Shown here: positions 9,600 to 22,333 of the stretch, one piece after another
How the letters are laid out: each line of letters starts with the position of its first letter
Position numbering within the stretch: position 1 is the stretch's first letter
Source: Bidens hawaiensis
Taxonomy: Eukaryota; Streptophyta; Magnoliopsida; Asterales; Asteraceae
Length of the DNA: 64,000 bases
Direction: 5' to 3'
NCBI GenBank assembly: GCA_021521415.1
Contig: JAIQDT010001109.1
Span: 496,001 to 560,000 of the forward strand
The notes under the pieces: generated by a model
Told to the model about the DNA's origin: nothing
The model's database searches: none
Seen by the model: the letters and a program-made list of their open reading frames with translations, nothing else
Made by a program: the position numbers and the translations under genes

Positions 9600-11800
9600 A
9601 TGGGACCCGGATAAGGAACCGGGGGATGAAATAATAAAAGTACCGAGGATGCTGAAATTTCTAGAGCATCGGTTGATAATGAGCCTGACTTATCGAGCCA
9701 TTGTTATGATAGTACCAAGTTAGATCTCCCGTTTGACATTAACCAGAAATATCTAGTAACCGTCACTCCCAACCAAAATTGATAAATCCCTTACCCTACC
9801 AACACCGGTACCGTATATCCTAATAACCCCATATGTTCACCCGAACCGCTGACCCTCACGTACGGACAGACCTGTACCTGAACCCATTCTTGTTCCATTA
9901 AAATAAAAATAAAATAATAATAATAAAATGGATAATAAATGAGCAGATAAAAATAATATATAGAAATATATATATGTATTGCTCACTCACAAACATATGA
10001 GACATACCACCTCCAGATCGAGAATTACTGATTTTAGCAAACCTAGAACGCCTGAGGACATTGGCTGAGCAAGTGATAGAGTTTCCCATAATAGTAATTA
10101 ATAATATTTGAAGGCAACCCATGTAGCGCGATTACCTTGAACCTTGCAACTCCCTATGTTAACCTTACATCCGTTAGATGCCTATACCCATGTATACTCG
10201 AATAGAATGATTACCCATACACAAAGAGGTGTTGGAATCATTATAGCATAGTTGGGTATTCGTTCGTAGGTGGTATACTGTGTATGCCGGATATACGAAT
10301 AAACACGGATATTATAACACCGTGGTACGTAATCGTTTGATGCTCACAGTGAGCATGTATCGGCTATGCTGACATGCAGAAGGATATTGAAATCAAGTAT
10401 ATTAAACGTTGATCTTTGTAGAGAAAGGTCTATATGTCGGTTGGTGACAAGGGTTATGAAACATATTTAAACGTTAACCGACGTCAGGTTAAGTCCATGT
10501 GATATCATATTTGTGGGACATATATATACTAGATACTGGTATGTGTAATATGTATGATAATATTTGGTGTGTATGTGTACATGTTGTTATGATTGAGCTG
10601 GTAACGAGTTAAACGGTGAGATTAATATTGATTACTGCGTACGGGATGAGTACGGCAGAATGACATAAAAAGAGTAACTCCAATGATGGAGATTGATATG
10701 ATTCAGTTGATTGCTCAAAGATAGCAGATGATGATACCGAATGTCGTATCACAGATCACTGCTAGTGTTGATGCAAATGTGATCGCAGAATTATAGATCG
10801 AGCAATCACATGATTATGAATATTTCAATTCTTAGTGTTATTACTAAGAGTGATATTGTACCACCGAATACTGTTACGACTACAAGTATTAGTTATAAAC
10901 TAAACATGAATGGTAGTCGTAATGAATTAGATCCGGTATGAAGGATATGTTTATCGGTTGTGTTAAGGAAATTATTAATAGTCCACCGATGGTAAAGGGA
11001 GGTATAGATTAGCGAGTGGATAGAAAAGATCGAAATGGTTAGGATATTGGTAAGAGTCTAGAACATTGTGTAGTGAAGTATGCTACAGATATGTTGGTAG
11101 ATTATGTTGTATCGTGATGGAACACGATGGTACAAGATTATATTTAGAAAATTTTTACTCAGATGATATGGTCAGAATTTAAAATACTTGGGCTAGAGCA
11201 CTTTATTCGAGTAATTAAGTTCATGGATTGGAAACTGAGCTATGGGAGAGAGAAATGTTGGGTGCTGATCACATAGAACACGCTAATCGTTTGAAGGAAT
11301 TGTCATGTCTGGTAACATGGCTAATTACTCCTGAAACTAAGCGAAGTGAGCGCTATATTGGGACTAACTCCATTGATAAGGAGTATAGTCAACCCTGTAA
11401 AATATACAACATTTGGAAGGGTTGTGTCACAAGCCAACCTTGATATATTTGACTCTATGGGAAGCGGAATGGAAGGACGTTAGGTGAAACGTCGAGTGTT
11501 AAAGAAGAGAAATGATAAAGAAAGAAGAATGTCGAGTGATAGTAGGCCACAGGTGTGGTAAAGATGGACGTAATGCCACAATTGTAGAACCAAGTGAAGC
11601 CATGTGAACCGACAACCCCAACCCATTCGTGTACAACCACTCCGAACCCAACAACTTCAATAACAATCCATCCAAAGAAATCAAATTATGTCAAACAGTT
11701 GTACTTGCTATGAATGTGGCAGTACAGAACGTTTCAAGAGAAATTGCCCAAAGTGAACCAAGGTGTTGTTGGAAGATGAACCTCATGACAAGCATCAACC
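9600..11800 (+). pseudogene. gag: decayed gag of element B
   Basis: No long frame survives between the primer site and 11800. The clearest relic is a nucleocapsid knuckle at 11706-11753, CYECGSTERFKRNC, in which the His of CX2CX4HX4C is replaced by Arg. An isolated 71-codon frame at 11228-11443 may be a capsid relic but has no motif I recognise. Position between primer site and protease/RT supports gag. It cannot make a functional protein. Confidence 0.65.
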
Positions 11801-11899
11801 TCTGATCAAGCAAAGAGCCGTGCTTTTGTGAGTAATTCAAATAAAGCACGTCATGATCCAAAAGTGGTATTAAGTACGTTGTAGTTTTAAATCAATAGG

Positions 11900-14850
11900 C
11901 TTCAGTGATATTTTTACGGTCGTCGATAGAAGTTAGTTCCTGCTAACCTCCTATCATTCGGAAAGATACCGATTAGTGAAACTATAGAACCCCATACGGT
12001 AAAATCGCTAACGGTAAATCCCTAATGGTTAATTAAATTGTTCGGAATTGTCCTATTATTCTGAACGATTAACCTTTCCTTATTAACCTACGACCGGTAA
12101 AGTTAAGAAGTTGTGACGTAATAGTTAACGTGGATTGGCTAACTCAACATGAAGCTGAGATCAAATAGGACAAGAAGATGATTAGAAGCTCTCTTTCGGT
12201 CGATCAAGCGATTAGATACAGAGAAAAGTGTACGGTATAATGTTACCACTCTAATCTCATCTTGAGATGTTATAATATTTACGACAAGAAGACGTGGTGT
12301 ATTAAACAAACGCGATTGCCAAAGTATTTAAAAGAAAACATATAGAAGATGTTTCGGTGATACTTAGATATCCAGAAGTTTTCCCAGAAGAACTTCCTGG
12401 ATTACCGCCAACCCGACAGGTCGAATTCAAAATCGATTTAATACCTCAAGCTGGCCCTGTTGCTAAAGCATCCTACCGACTTGCACCGTCCGAGATGCAA
12501 GAATTATTCAATCAGTTACAAGAATTGTTGGATAAGGTTTTATACGACCTAGTTAGTCACCATGGGGTGCACCAGAGTTATTTGGGAAATGAAGGACGGA
12601 AGTGTTAGGATATGTATTGATTAGGGAGAATTGAATAAAGTGACGATCAAGAGTAGGTACTCACTTCTTCGAAGTGAATGATCTATTTAATCAACTGCAA
12701 GGGGCGATTTATTTTTAGAAAATTGATCTTAGATATAGTTATCACCAAATGAGAGATCCAAGAGGAAGACGTTGCAACAACAGTGTTTCGGACTCGCTAC
12801 GGCCATTATGAATTCTTAGTAATGCCTTTCGGGCTAACAAATGCGCCGGCAGCATTCATGGAACTCATGAACCGAGTCTGTAAACTTTATTTTGACAAAT
12901 TTGTCATAACATTCTTTGATGATATTTTGATATATTCGCAACGTTAAGAAGAGCACGAACGACAATTAAGGAAAATTGTGGAAGTGTTAAAGCAAGAAGA
13001 GCTATACGCGAAGTTTTCAAAATGTGATTTTGAATAAAGAAGGCATAATCCCTTGGTCATGTTGTAAAGCAACAAAGATTTCACAAAGATCCAAATAAGA
13101 TAGAAACCATTAAAATTGTGCCAAGCGCCGATTTTAAGTCTCCCCGATGGAGACGATGGTTTTGTCGCGTATTGTGACGCATCGCGTAAAGGGTTAGGAT
13201 GCGTGTTGACGCAGTATATTAAGGTTATAGCCTATGATTCCCGACAGTTAAAAGTACACGAGTAAAATTACACTACTCACGACTTATAACTGGGAGCGGT
13301 TATCTACGCACTTAAAATGTGGAGACATTGTCTCTACGATACGAAGTGCACCATCTTCACCGATCATAAAAGTTTGCAGCACATATTTGATCAGAAGGAA
13401 CTGAATATGAGGCAACGAAGATGGGTCGAGTTGTTAAGCGATTATGACTGTGACATCCGTTATCACCCTGGCAAGGCTAACGTCGTAGCCGATGCCTTGA
13501 GTAACAAAGATCGGGTTAAGCCATTGCGAGTGCGAGTGCTGGGGATGATAGTCCAGTCGAACCTTCGAACCTGATTCGAGTCGCTCAACGTGAGGCGTTG
13601 AAAGAGGAACAATTGGAAAAGAAGGAATCTTACGGCAATGAGGAGAATTTCGAACAGCGCGTGGACTAAATTCTCTACTTCAAAAATCGGGTTTGGATCC
13701 CGACCCTCCATGACCTTCGTGAATTAATCATTGACGAAGCGCATAGATCGAAATAATCCATACATCCGGGATCGGATTTGACTATTGATGATACGGATAT
13801 CTTTAAGGATTTTTATTAATGGTCGAGTTTGGAGAAAGATATGGTTACGTGTGTTGGTGAATATTGAGTTATGCAAGAGATAAGGCTGAACACCGAAAAC
13901 CCTAGGGAACGCCACAACGACAAAAAAATTCGCCAATGATAGTGGGAATAAATTACAATGGATTTCGGGACGCAAATTCCCATGATATATCAAGGGCATG
14001 AGGTAAATTAGGTAATCGCGGATCGATTAACCAGTCCTCGCATTTCATCCCAATCTATGACGATTACCACAATGAATTCTCGCCCAAATTCATGATGATG
14101 AAATGGTAACACGTCATGGAGTACCATTTTCAATGATCTCAGATCGAAATAGTCATCCTACTTCCATTATTGGAAGGCTGGGAAGGAAGCATCGAGAGCT
14201 TGAAGCTTTCTATGGGTGAAGTAATTATCACCAATTTGTAAAATTGAAATTGGGCGTCACTCAAGCCATAAGATTTGAATTGATTCGAGAAACAACCAAT
14301 CGGGTTTATAATATTTAAGATAAGTTGAAAGCAGCGCGAGATTTGCAAGGGATTTATGCCAACGTTCAAAGGAAACCATTGTCACTGGAAAAAGGTGACA
14401 AGGCATTTTAAGGCATCACCTTGGAGAGAGGTGATATGAGGTTTGGCAAAACCGAAAATAGCTTCTTAATATATCGGACCTCATGAGACTATCTCCATGA
14501 TTGGTCATTTAGTTTATCGATTAAAGTACTCCAGGGGCTAAGTACTATACATGATGTTTTGCCATGTATACGGATTGAAAAGTACCTAAGCGATGAGGCA
14601 ACGAAAGTACTAGTAATGGAGGTATACGTAGAAGTCATACTTGATATCATAAATAATTCCGTAGAGATAGTAGACGGGAAAACTAAACAGTTTGGACACA
14701 CCAAGCTTTATTGATTAAGATTAAGTGCAATTCATAGCGAGGACCAGATTATACCTGGTAACGCGAGGGTGTATTCTGAAGGAAAAACCCCCACCTTTCC
14801 CTCGGAAAGGGATAGTGAGCGTGTAAAATTTCGAGGACGAAATTTCTTAA
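11900..14850 (+). pseudogene. pol: decayed pro-pol of element B
   Basis: The order and motifs of a gypsy polyprotein are traceable across changing frames. A protease relic lies near 11915. The RT amino end (12357-12608) has [20 protein letters not shown] and LQELLDK. The RT catalytic DDILIYS is encoded near 12917. RNase H (about 13150-13520) retains CDAS, FTDHKSL and NVVADALS. Integrase relics follow from 13680 (HHCC region, ITMDFG near 13960, a MISD-like segment near 14140). Stops and frameshifts occur every few dozen codons. The purine-rich GGGGGGAGA at 14852-14860 precedes the 3' LTR. The coding decay is far greater than the LTR divergence. Confidence 0.85.
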
Positions 14851-14861
14851 CGGGGGGAGAA
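14851..14861 (+). other. polypurine tract of element B
   Basis: CGGGGGGAGA directly precedes the 3' LTR and follows a conserved TCGAGGACGAAATT block, the usual end of chromovirus internal regions. Confidence 0.8.
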
Positions 14862-17303
14862 TTTAACGATTCCGACGAAACCCGGTATACCCTAACCGGT
14901 AGATAATAGTTACGTCATATTTAATGTCGGATACATGAATTTACCATAGTAATTATACGAGAATACAGGGTTCACTGTATGGATTGTGCGTGAATATATA
15001 ATTCATCGTATTGGTTATGCGATCAATCGATCGAAAGTTATTGAAACCCGAACGAATCGATGGTTCAATTATAGACGATATCTATAATATTTAGTGATGT
15101 TACGAAGCATTAATGCTTCGGGATAAGTAAAGTACGGCACAGAAAAAGAATTTCGATTTAATGGTACGTCAGTACATTAAACGAAACCTTTAATACCAAA
15201 CCGAGCAAGAGATGATCGATCAAGCCGAAAAAGATGCGCGATAATTAGTGATATGATGTTTTAAGTTAATAAATGTCATGGTTTAAGTTTTTAAAGTTTT
15301 TAAATCGGTTTTTTATAAATTTCATTTTTAAGCCGAAAAACGACCGTTTTAGCCTCGTTTTAAGCCGAATTAGACATTTAACCGAAAAACGAACAGAACC
15401 AGATTATCCAAAACATTATCCGGATTTCCAATATCCGAATATGTGGCTAGAAATGGAGAGGTGGGTCCCACCCCACCCCCCATGAATTCCGATCGGAACC
15501 CATAGCCCCATTCCATTCATTTCATTTTTTTTACAAGGCATTCCAACATTATCCACCAATTCTCTCAAGATCAAGAACCAAAAACCGAGATTTTTAGCAA
15601 GAACAACGAGGTAAAGATCGACTTATATTCGTGTTCATCATCCTTTCTTGAGTTTGTTTGCAAGAAAATGAGGTTTCAAAGATGAAAACCGATTCTTGTA
15701 TGATCAAGTGATGTATACGGGTTATACAAGGGATCTTGGTCCAAGAAATGAGTTAAACGAATCAAAAACGAATTTTTACGGTTAAATCTTTGTTTTTGGA
15801 ATCATAACCGAAACCATGAAAGAAATGGCTTGATCGTGAGTGTAACTTGCTTGGTATTGTGGTATGTTGTTGTAGGCTCTGTATTTAGTGGTAGATAAGG
15901 CGGAATGACGAGTTTGTAGCTTGTAGTGGCGGAAAACGAAAGGTATATTCGGTTATGTTCGGTTTTGGAAAATTTGGACAGATTGTTGATTCTTTAGAGT
16001 TAGGTCATGAAATTTTTCAGAGGTGTTAAACACATAAAAATATGAGTTTTGTAAATTTTTGGTAATTTTTGGATAAAGGATGAATATTTGGTGAATTTAA
16101 TGCTCGGTTTTGGCCAAAAATGGTGAAAAATAGTTAAATATCATGAAAAATTCTGGAAAATTTCAGATAAGCTTTTTATATCATGTACAAGTCACACACA
16201 AAATTTGAGGTCAGTCGAAGAAGTCTAAGTAGGCTTTTCGGTTAAACGAGTTCTAGGGATTCTAGCTCGGTTTTATTGAAAATGGCATGTAAAAGGGGAT
16301 TTTGGTTCTGGAAAAATTACAGGGGACTATGTGGATGGCAGGGGACATCCAGAAAAATTTGGGAATTTTCTAAGATCGTTTGGTATTTACGACATATTTA
16401 GTGTTTAAATGGTGTTTAAAAATAGATAAATAAATTTTAAATATAGAAATTAATTCTGGAAATATTTTTATAAAATTCCCCACTATTAAAAAGTGATTTG
16501 TGCAAAATTTCAAGAACCAAGAGTAAACGGATAATTATTTGTGCTAATTATCAAACTTTTAAAGTTAAAACGCGTAAACCGGTAAAGTTCGCTTAAGCGA
16601 GCTGACTGGTGTATAAAAACCCTAAAAATGAACTATTTTCATATAAATGAGTTAAACAAGTAAAAATAAATCGTCCGAAAATATTTCGGAGTGAGTACAG
16701 TACTGGGTTAACAGTGTCCCCAGGGGTCCCTAGAAGTGTTTCTGGGTTAACATTGTCCCCGGACTAAGTACAGTACAGGGTTAACAGTGTCCCCAAAGGT
16801 CCCTAGAAGTGTTTTCGAGTTAACATTGTCCCCGGAGTGAGTACAGTACTGGGTTAACAGTGTCCCTAGGGGTCCCTAGAAGTGTTTCCGGGTTAACATT
16901 GTCCCCGGAGTGAGTACAGTACTGGGTTAACAGTGTCCCCAGATAATATTATATTATGATATGGATTTATCATGGTTTACTAAAATTGTGAAACTCACCA
17001 ACTATTCGTAGTTGACCCGTTTTCTCACATGCTTTTCAGGTACAATTAAGATGAAGTGATTGCTTACGTGCTAAGTGCTTGATGTGTGTAAGATTTGCGT
17101 GCAGGATGCTAGGATACATTATAACAAATAGAATTGTGTATCGTATTGTATGATGCGTGTATCACCTAGACGGTAATGAAATACAAGATAATGCAATTTG
17201 AAGTATATTAATGTATTCAGTTTTCTTTATTAACAATGTGGTTGATATCAGAGGTGTCTGTTGCATCCCGTTTACGTTTCCGCTGCGGTTGCGGGGTGTT
17301 ACA
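14862..17303 (+). repeat. 3' LTR of element B, internally deleted
   Basis: It aligns with 6112-9273 from its first base (TTTAACGATT for TGTAACGATT) to the shared end GGGGTGTTACA. Relative to the 5' LTR it lacks about 650 bp; the break joins a TTCGGA matching 7940 to GTGAGTACAG matching 8587, with CGGA shared at both sides. The deletion removes the donor-like site and leaves the acceptor-like site (17039). Its 73-bp array has about 3.5 units. Confidence 0.92.
16687..16940 (+). repeat. 73-bp tandem array (3' LTR of B)
   Basis: About three and a half copies of the unit at 8519-8910, with more point changes, for example TCTGGG and TTCGAG variants of the half-unit stems. Confidence 0.88.
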
Positions 17304-19079
17304 GGCACTTACTGACATAATCTACTACATCATTCTTCATACTCGGCCACCAGTAGTCCTTCTTAAGATCTTGATACATCTTGGTGGATCCCGGATGTAT
17401 TAAGTATCTCGACTTGTGAGCTTCATCTAATGTTTGACCTCTAAGATTTCCATGGCGTGGAATCCACATGCGGTCAAACCTAGTCTTAACACCATGAGTG
17501 TTATCTATCATCTCCGCTTGCTGTCCAATAATTCTCTCTCTATTCATTATCCCTTCATTTGTAAGCACCTTAGACTGTACCCTGATGATTTCTTCAAAGA
17601 GATCTAAGTTAATGATCAACTTATACGACTTTACTGTTGCTATGACTTCTTCAGACTTGCGGCTGAGCGCGTCAGCAACCACATTAGCTTTACCCGGATA
17701 GTACTTGATATCAAAGTCATAGTCCTTTATCAACTCTAACCATCTTCTCTGCCTCATGTTTAACTCCTTCTGCTCGAAGAAGTACTTTAAACTCATATGA
17801 TCTGTATAAATAGTACACTTAGTACCTTGCAGATAATGTCTACATATCTTGAGAACATGCACTACCGCTGCTTGCTCTAAATCATGTGTCGAGTAGTTAC
17901 TCTCATGAACCTTCAACTGTCTGGATGCATAATCTATAACCTTCCCTCGTAGAATTATCACGCAACCTATCACACGATGCGAGGCATCGGTACAAACAAC
18001 CAAATTTTCGTCACCTTCGGGTAGAGCAAGGAATGGAGCTTGCGTGAGTCTTTTTTTTAATTCCTCAAAAGCATCCTCTTGAAACCTTCCCCAAGTGAAC
18101 ACTACAGACTTCTGGGTCATTCCAATTAATGGTGCGGCTATCTTAAAGAAGCCTTCAATGAATCCCCTATAATAGCCAGCCAACCATAAGAAGTTGCGTA
18201 TATCAGTCGGGTTCCGCGGTGTCTTCCAATACGTTATCGCCTCGATCTTTGTTGGGTCAACAATAATCCCTTCTAGATTGACCACGTTACCTAGAAACTG
18301 CACTTCACGCAACCAGAATGCACACTTCGAAAATTTAGCATACAACTTCTCTTTCTTTAAGATCTCCAACACTTCTTTTAGATGCTTAGCATGGTCAGAC
18401 TCGCTCTTTGAATATATCAATATATCGTCAATGAAAACAATAACTGACTTGTCCAACATCGGCTGGCATACCCTATTCATCATGTCCATAAATGCTGCTG
18501 GAGCATTCGTTAGACGAAACGACATCACGAGGAACTCGTAGTGCCCATACTGCGTCCGAAACGCTGTCTTAGGGATGTCTTCCTCTTTCACCTTCAGCTA
18601 ATGATAGCCTAACCTAAGATCTATTCATGAGAACCAACACAAACCTTATTTAACTCACGATCAATGGCAACGGATATCTATTCTTCATACTAAGCTTATT
18701 TAACTCACGATAGTCTATGCACATTCTCATACTTCCATCTTTCTTCCTGACAAAAAAACACTGGTGCGCCCCACGGGAAAACACTCGGCCTTATAAAACC
18801 TTTATCGAGGAGTTCTTGCAGTTGGGACATCAACTCTTTCATCTCGGATGGCGCCAGGTGGTATGGTGCTTTCGCGATGGCTGTGCTCCTGGTATTAAGT
18901 ATATCTGAAATTTTTATCTCTCGCTCGGGTGGCAACCCCGGAAGATCCTCAGGGAACACTTCTGGGTAGTCACGCACAATAGGAACATCTTTCACTTCTT
19001 TCGTCTCGGCCGTAGCCTTGACAACATACGCTAGGTAGGCACTACACCCTCGCCTTAACAATCCTTCAGCTTTTATCAT
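17304..19079 (-). pseudogene. pol: RT, RNase H and N-terminal integrase of element C
   Basis: Minus-strand pol of C, cut at 17304 by element B. The amino part (18705-19079) has YPEVFPEDLPGLPP and [20 protein letters not shown]. The main 430-codon frame (17299-18591) carries the RT centre FIDDILIYS (residues 53-61), RNase H acidic residues in CTDAS (D202), DLE (E239), YTDH (D264) and VVADALS (D307), and the integrase zinc-finger residues H392, H399 and C429. Between the two frames the RT palm start is damaged: a 17-base sequence at 18695-18711 is repeated at 18645-18661 in place of normal coding, and stops follow. The expected first catalytic Asp region is thus disrupted. The remaining integrase lies at 5370-6111. 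Confidence 0.9.
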
Positions 19080-19106
19080 CGAAATGACATTAAGCCCTGA
19101 ACTTTC

Positions 19107-19500
19107 TTAATCATCATAAACCATCACCGTACTACCATCCAAGGATTTTAATATTATTATCCTACTCTTACACACTATCTGAACTTCGAACTTAGATAGC
19201 CTATCCATTCCCAAAACAACATCGAACCCTCCTAAGGTCATAACATACATGGTAATAGGGAGCTCACGTCCTATTTGCCCTAAATACACGGTAAGTCTAT
19301 CTTACAATCTCTAACCATTCTCATTATTCTAACAGAGGTCTCACTAGTGGTTTCTACTTTTAAATTTCAGGGACTCGCCAACACTTCATTTTGGCTAACT
19401 TACTAAATGTCGTAGCTACAAAAATCCTATTTGCTCCTGAATCAAACAACACAGAAACGGAAATACCGTTTACTAGAAACATACATGTCACAACATCTGG
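19107..19500 (-). pseudogene. pro: aspartic protease remnant of element C
   Basis: On the minus strand VLFDSGAN, the retropepsin active-site motif, is encoded at 19429-19452, followed by FSKLAKMK. A stop and frame change then precede a 60-codon frame (19107-19289) with the protease C-terminus (YVMTLGGFDVVLGMD). It is closely related to 43141-43440 of A-out and to the fragment captured at 47646-47767. It would process the Gag-Pol precursor in an intact element. Confidence 0.8.
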
Positions 19501-19511
19501 GATCTGCTTAG

Positions 19512-20461
19512 CCTGCTACTGAGTCAGCATATAGGACCTAGTCCTTGGCCTCGCTTTCTTAGCATCTTTCCTTCCACTCCCTCCTGCTTTGCCATCAATG
19601 CACTCCCTAGCCATATAGCTCGTTTACCACATTTGTAACACGCGGGCTTTGCATTTAATTCATTAGTGTCCAACCTTTCCACACTTATAACAGACATTTG
19701 TCCCAAACCTGCATTCCCCACCATGAGCCTTCCCACACTTGTGACACAAATCAGAACCAGTACCCCACTTGCACTTGCCACCGTGCACCTTTCCACAAGT
19801 CTTGCACGTCTTTCTTTCCTAAACTTTCTGATTCTTATCCCTAGGGTTCCACAACTGGGTACCAGGTCGTTTGACATGAGCAACCCGTTTCTTATTTTTC
19901 TTCTCTTGCACCACCACATCGTTCGCCGCCAGGTAATCGAAAACCATTTTTGCGAGTCCCACCATAAAATCAAAGGTAGCTGGTCTACAAGCCTTGACCA
20001 AGACGCGAACATTCTGTGACAGTCCCTGATGTAACACTTGGTTAGTTTGGCTTCAGTGTTCACCATATCAGGCACTAGCCTAGACATGTGGTTGAATTAA
20101 GTAGTGTACTCGCGGTGTGTCATCTTTCTCACCTTCAGATTCAAAAATCTTATCTCAGCCCTCTCGACTACAACATCAGCACAAAAACGTTTCATAACCA
20201 TCTCCTTCAGGTCATCCCACCTCATAGCCTTAGTTTCTTCTCGAGTCTTCCTCTGCTCTACCGACTCCCACCAGTACATAGCTTCATCACCGAATGACTG
20301 GGTAACATAACCGACTACTTAGTCAGGACGACACTCGCTAATTCGGATAACCTTGTCCATGGCGGTTATCCATTGGAGGGTAGTGATTGCATCCCCAACC
20401 AGTTAGCTTCGGTAGGTCACAACCTTTGAACGACTTATAGTTACACCCACCTCGGCCTCTC
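19512..20461 (-). pseudogene. gag: C-terminal part of gag of element C
   Basis: Minus-strand frames at 20097-20279, 19819-20037 and 19524-20087 together match residues from about 128 to the end of the intact gag at 50860-52083: YWWE.VEQRKT, REYTT, MSRLVPDMV and the knuckle start CYKCGK. At least two frameshifts separate them and most knuckle residues fall out of frame. The gag is broken at 20461 by the end of element D; removing D and one CTCTC rejoins it in frame to the N-terminal part at 32067 (or its duplicate at 61296). Confidence 0.85.
20457..20461. other. left target-site duplication of element D (CTCTC)
   Basis: CTCTC precedes the D terminus TGTCACACC. The same five bases follow the opposite D terminus at 32067-32071 and, in the duplicated copy, at 61296-61300. 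The target is gag coding sequence of element C. Confidence 0.9.
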
Positions 20462-20701
20462 TGTCACACCCCGACCAAAGGCGGCGGAACATGTCGGGGT
20501 GCAACCGATTGCCCAAAACACAAGACACTATTTAAAGTGACAATATTTATTCAACTCATTTATTTCATAAATCAATAATCAACACATCTCGTCCACACAA
20601 ACAAATTTAATACAAGTAACATTTATATTGTTCGTTTTACTAATATCCTAATGGTCTTGGTAACGTTTTTCGTCAAGTCCTCGATTCAACAAAAGTCAAA
20701 C

Positions 20702-21168
20702 CTGTAACATTTCATAAAATAAAGTTTGTCAACACAAAGGTTGGTGAGCAATTCATAAGTTTGAGCATATAAGTATATAGTAATAAAAGGCCACAAAACT
20801 TGTATACGAAACAATAGATAAAAACAAAAACTTGGATAAAATAGATATCGCTAATAGTTTTACGTTAGCGACACCTAACTATAAGGGGATGCCAAATAGT
20901 CTAGGATTTTATAGTTATCGTTAATTGCATTACGTTAACGACACCTTGCCATGAGGGGTTGCCAAATGGTCTAGGATTTATAGTTCCACCATCCAAAAGC
21001 GATAAACACATAAGCATATAAGCATAGAACACCAAATCGACCAATTATTTATGTAAAGTATACAATCGCGTTTGTGGGTTTAAGATTCATGTATAAAGCA
21101 TATAGTTGAATAAGTATGAAATGTCACCCCAAAATGAAATATAGAAAACGGGGTATGAAAGTACTCAC
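20702..21168 (-). other. intron-like interval in D LTR (copy 1, left)
   Basis: On the minus strand CCGAG/GTGAGTAC followed by a TACCCCGTTTTC block opens it. GTTGAC (branch A opposite 20729) and TTACAG/GT (AG at 20702-20703) close it 27 nt later, giving 467 bp. The donor arm GGTGAG..TTCAT can pair with ATGAA..CTCACC (20743-20756 on the plus strand as GGTGAG and TTCAT). The right-hand LTR of copy 2 has the same signals with the same length (58420-58886). In 29021-32066 the acceptor CAG is mutated to CTG. Splicing is inferred. Confidence 0.45.
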
Positions 21169-22258
21169 CTCGGTTGACGAATCAAAAAAATAATAAATGA
21201 TCTAAATGTAGAAAGCTTGCGAACGAAACGAACGAATCCGACTTGAAAGCTAATTGAAAACGAATAAATAAAATATATTAATGAACTTGAACTTTAGTTG
21301 AAAATACATCTGAAACATTGAACGAGAAGGTTCGATTGTTAATCGGGTTACCAGTTAATTTGTAATTAGCGATTAGGGACTCGTACTTAATTGATAGTTT
21401 AAAATGAAACAAAATAATATTATTTTATTGAGCTTTTAAATAACTAAACCAATATTAAATAGAAACAAGTCGGGTTTAAATCAAGAGTTCTTTTTTTATA
21501 AAAATGAATTGATAATAAAGCTTATAATAATATTATTAATGATAAAGATAGTAATGATAATAACAACTTTAAAAATTATGTTATATATATATAAGATAAT
21601 GATGATAATCGAGAATTGTTGTTAATAACTAATAATAGTAATAATAATAATAAATGTAATAGTAATTACTTTTGTTGTTGATTACATTATTAATAGATTT
21701 ATGAATTTTACTAATAATTATAATAATTATTATTATTATAATAATTATATATGCCATATTAATGATAATAACTTACTTATAACATTTTAATATTAACAGT
21801 ATTAGTGATAAAAATATAACTCGAGTAACGATGACGTTAAATGGTAACTAGGCCCGACATGGGTTTCGGTTCAATAAAACAAGTAGATAATATTTGTATC
21901 CAAAAGTAATAATATTCATAGAGATTAATAATAATAATAATAATAATTTGCTTTATTAATAGTTAATAATAACATTATTAAGGAGTATTGACAATAATAA
22001 TGATAACATACTAAATTTTAGTTCGGTTTCTAAATGAGTTCACAATATGAATATAATAATGTTATTGCTAGTAATTTATGATAAAAAAAATATGATTTGA
22101 TGAGTAATAATAATATGATCTTTAATAATAATAATAACCACTTTATTATTTATAGTAATAATAATAATAATACTAATAAAATTTAGATAATAAATATCAT
22201 GTTAATTAAAATAGTAATATTAACTTGAGTAATTTGTTAACAAAAACAAACCAAGGTT

Positions 22259-22333
22259 GGTCACGGAGGGAAATCGAACCCGTGACCTCAAGTTTAAACG
22301 CGCACGCACCAACCAACTGCTCTAAACGATCAT
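22259..22333 (-). other. tRNA-like segment with Pol III A and B boxes in D LTR
   Basis: On the minus strand TAGAGCAGTTGG matches the A-box consensus except at one position, and GGTTCGATTTCC resembles a B box about 30 bases later. The 3' part forms a perfect 8-bp stem (GGTCACGG with CCGTGACC). The segment is retained in all four D LTR copies: here, 30757-30830, 36478-36550 and 60000-60070. It does not fold as a full cloverleaf, so it is not a functional tRNA gene. Confidence 0.6.

Larger units (their letters stand above)
6112..17303 (+). mobile_element. element B: Ty3/gypsy LTR retrotransposon with decayed coding region
   Basis: Two LTRs (6112-9273 and 14862-17303) flank an internal region of about 5.6 kb, with a Met-tRNA primer site after the first LTR and a purine tract before the second. 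The 5-bp target duplication GGCAC is perfect. The interior keeps the gypsy order gag knuckle, protease, RT, RNase H, integrase, but every part carries stops and frameshifts. The LTRs by contrast differ at only a few percent by eye outside one deletion. The element lies within the integrase of element C and is younger than C. Confidence 0.92.

Noticed and set aside
19666..20019. Plus-strand frames across 19666-20310
   Set aside because: Antisense shadows of the element C gag pseudogene.
22259..22333. A functional tRNA gene
   Set aside because: A- and B-box-like sequence is present but there is no acceptor stem or anticodon arm of normal form.
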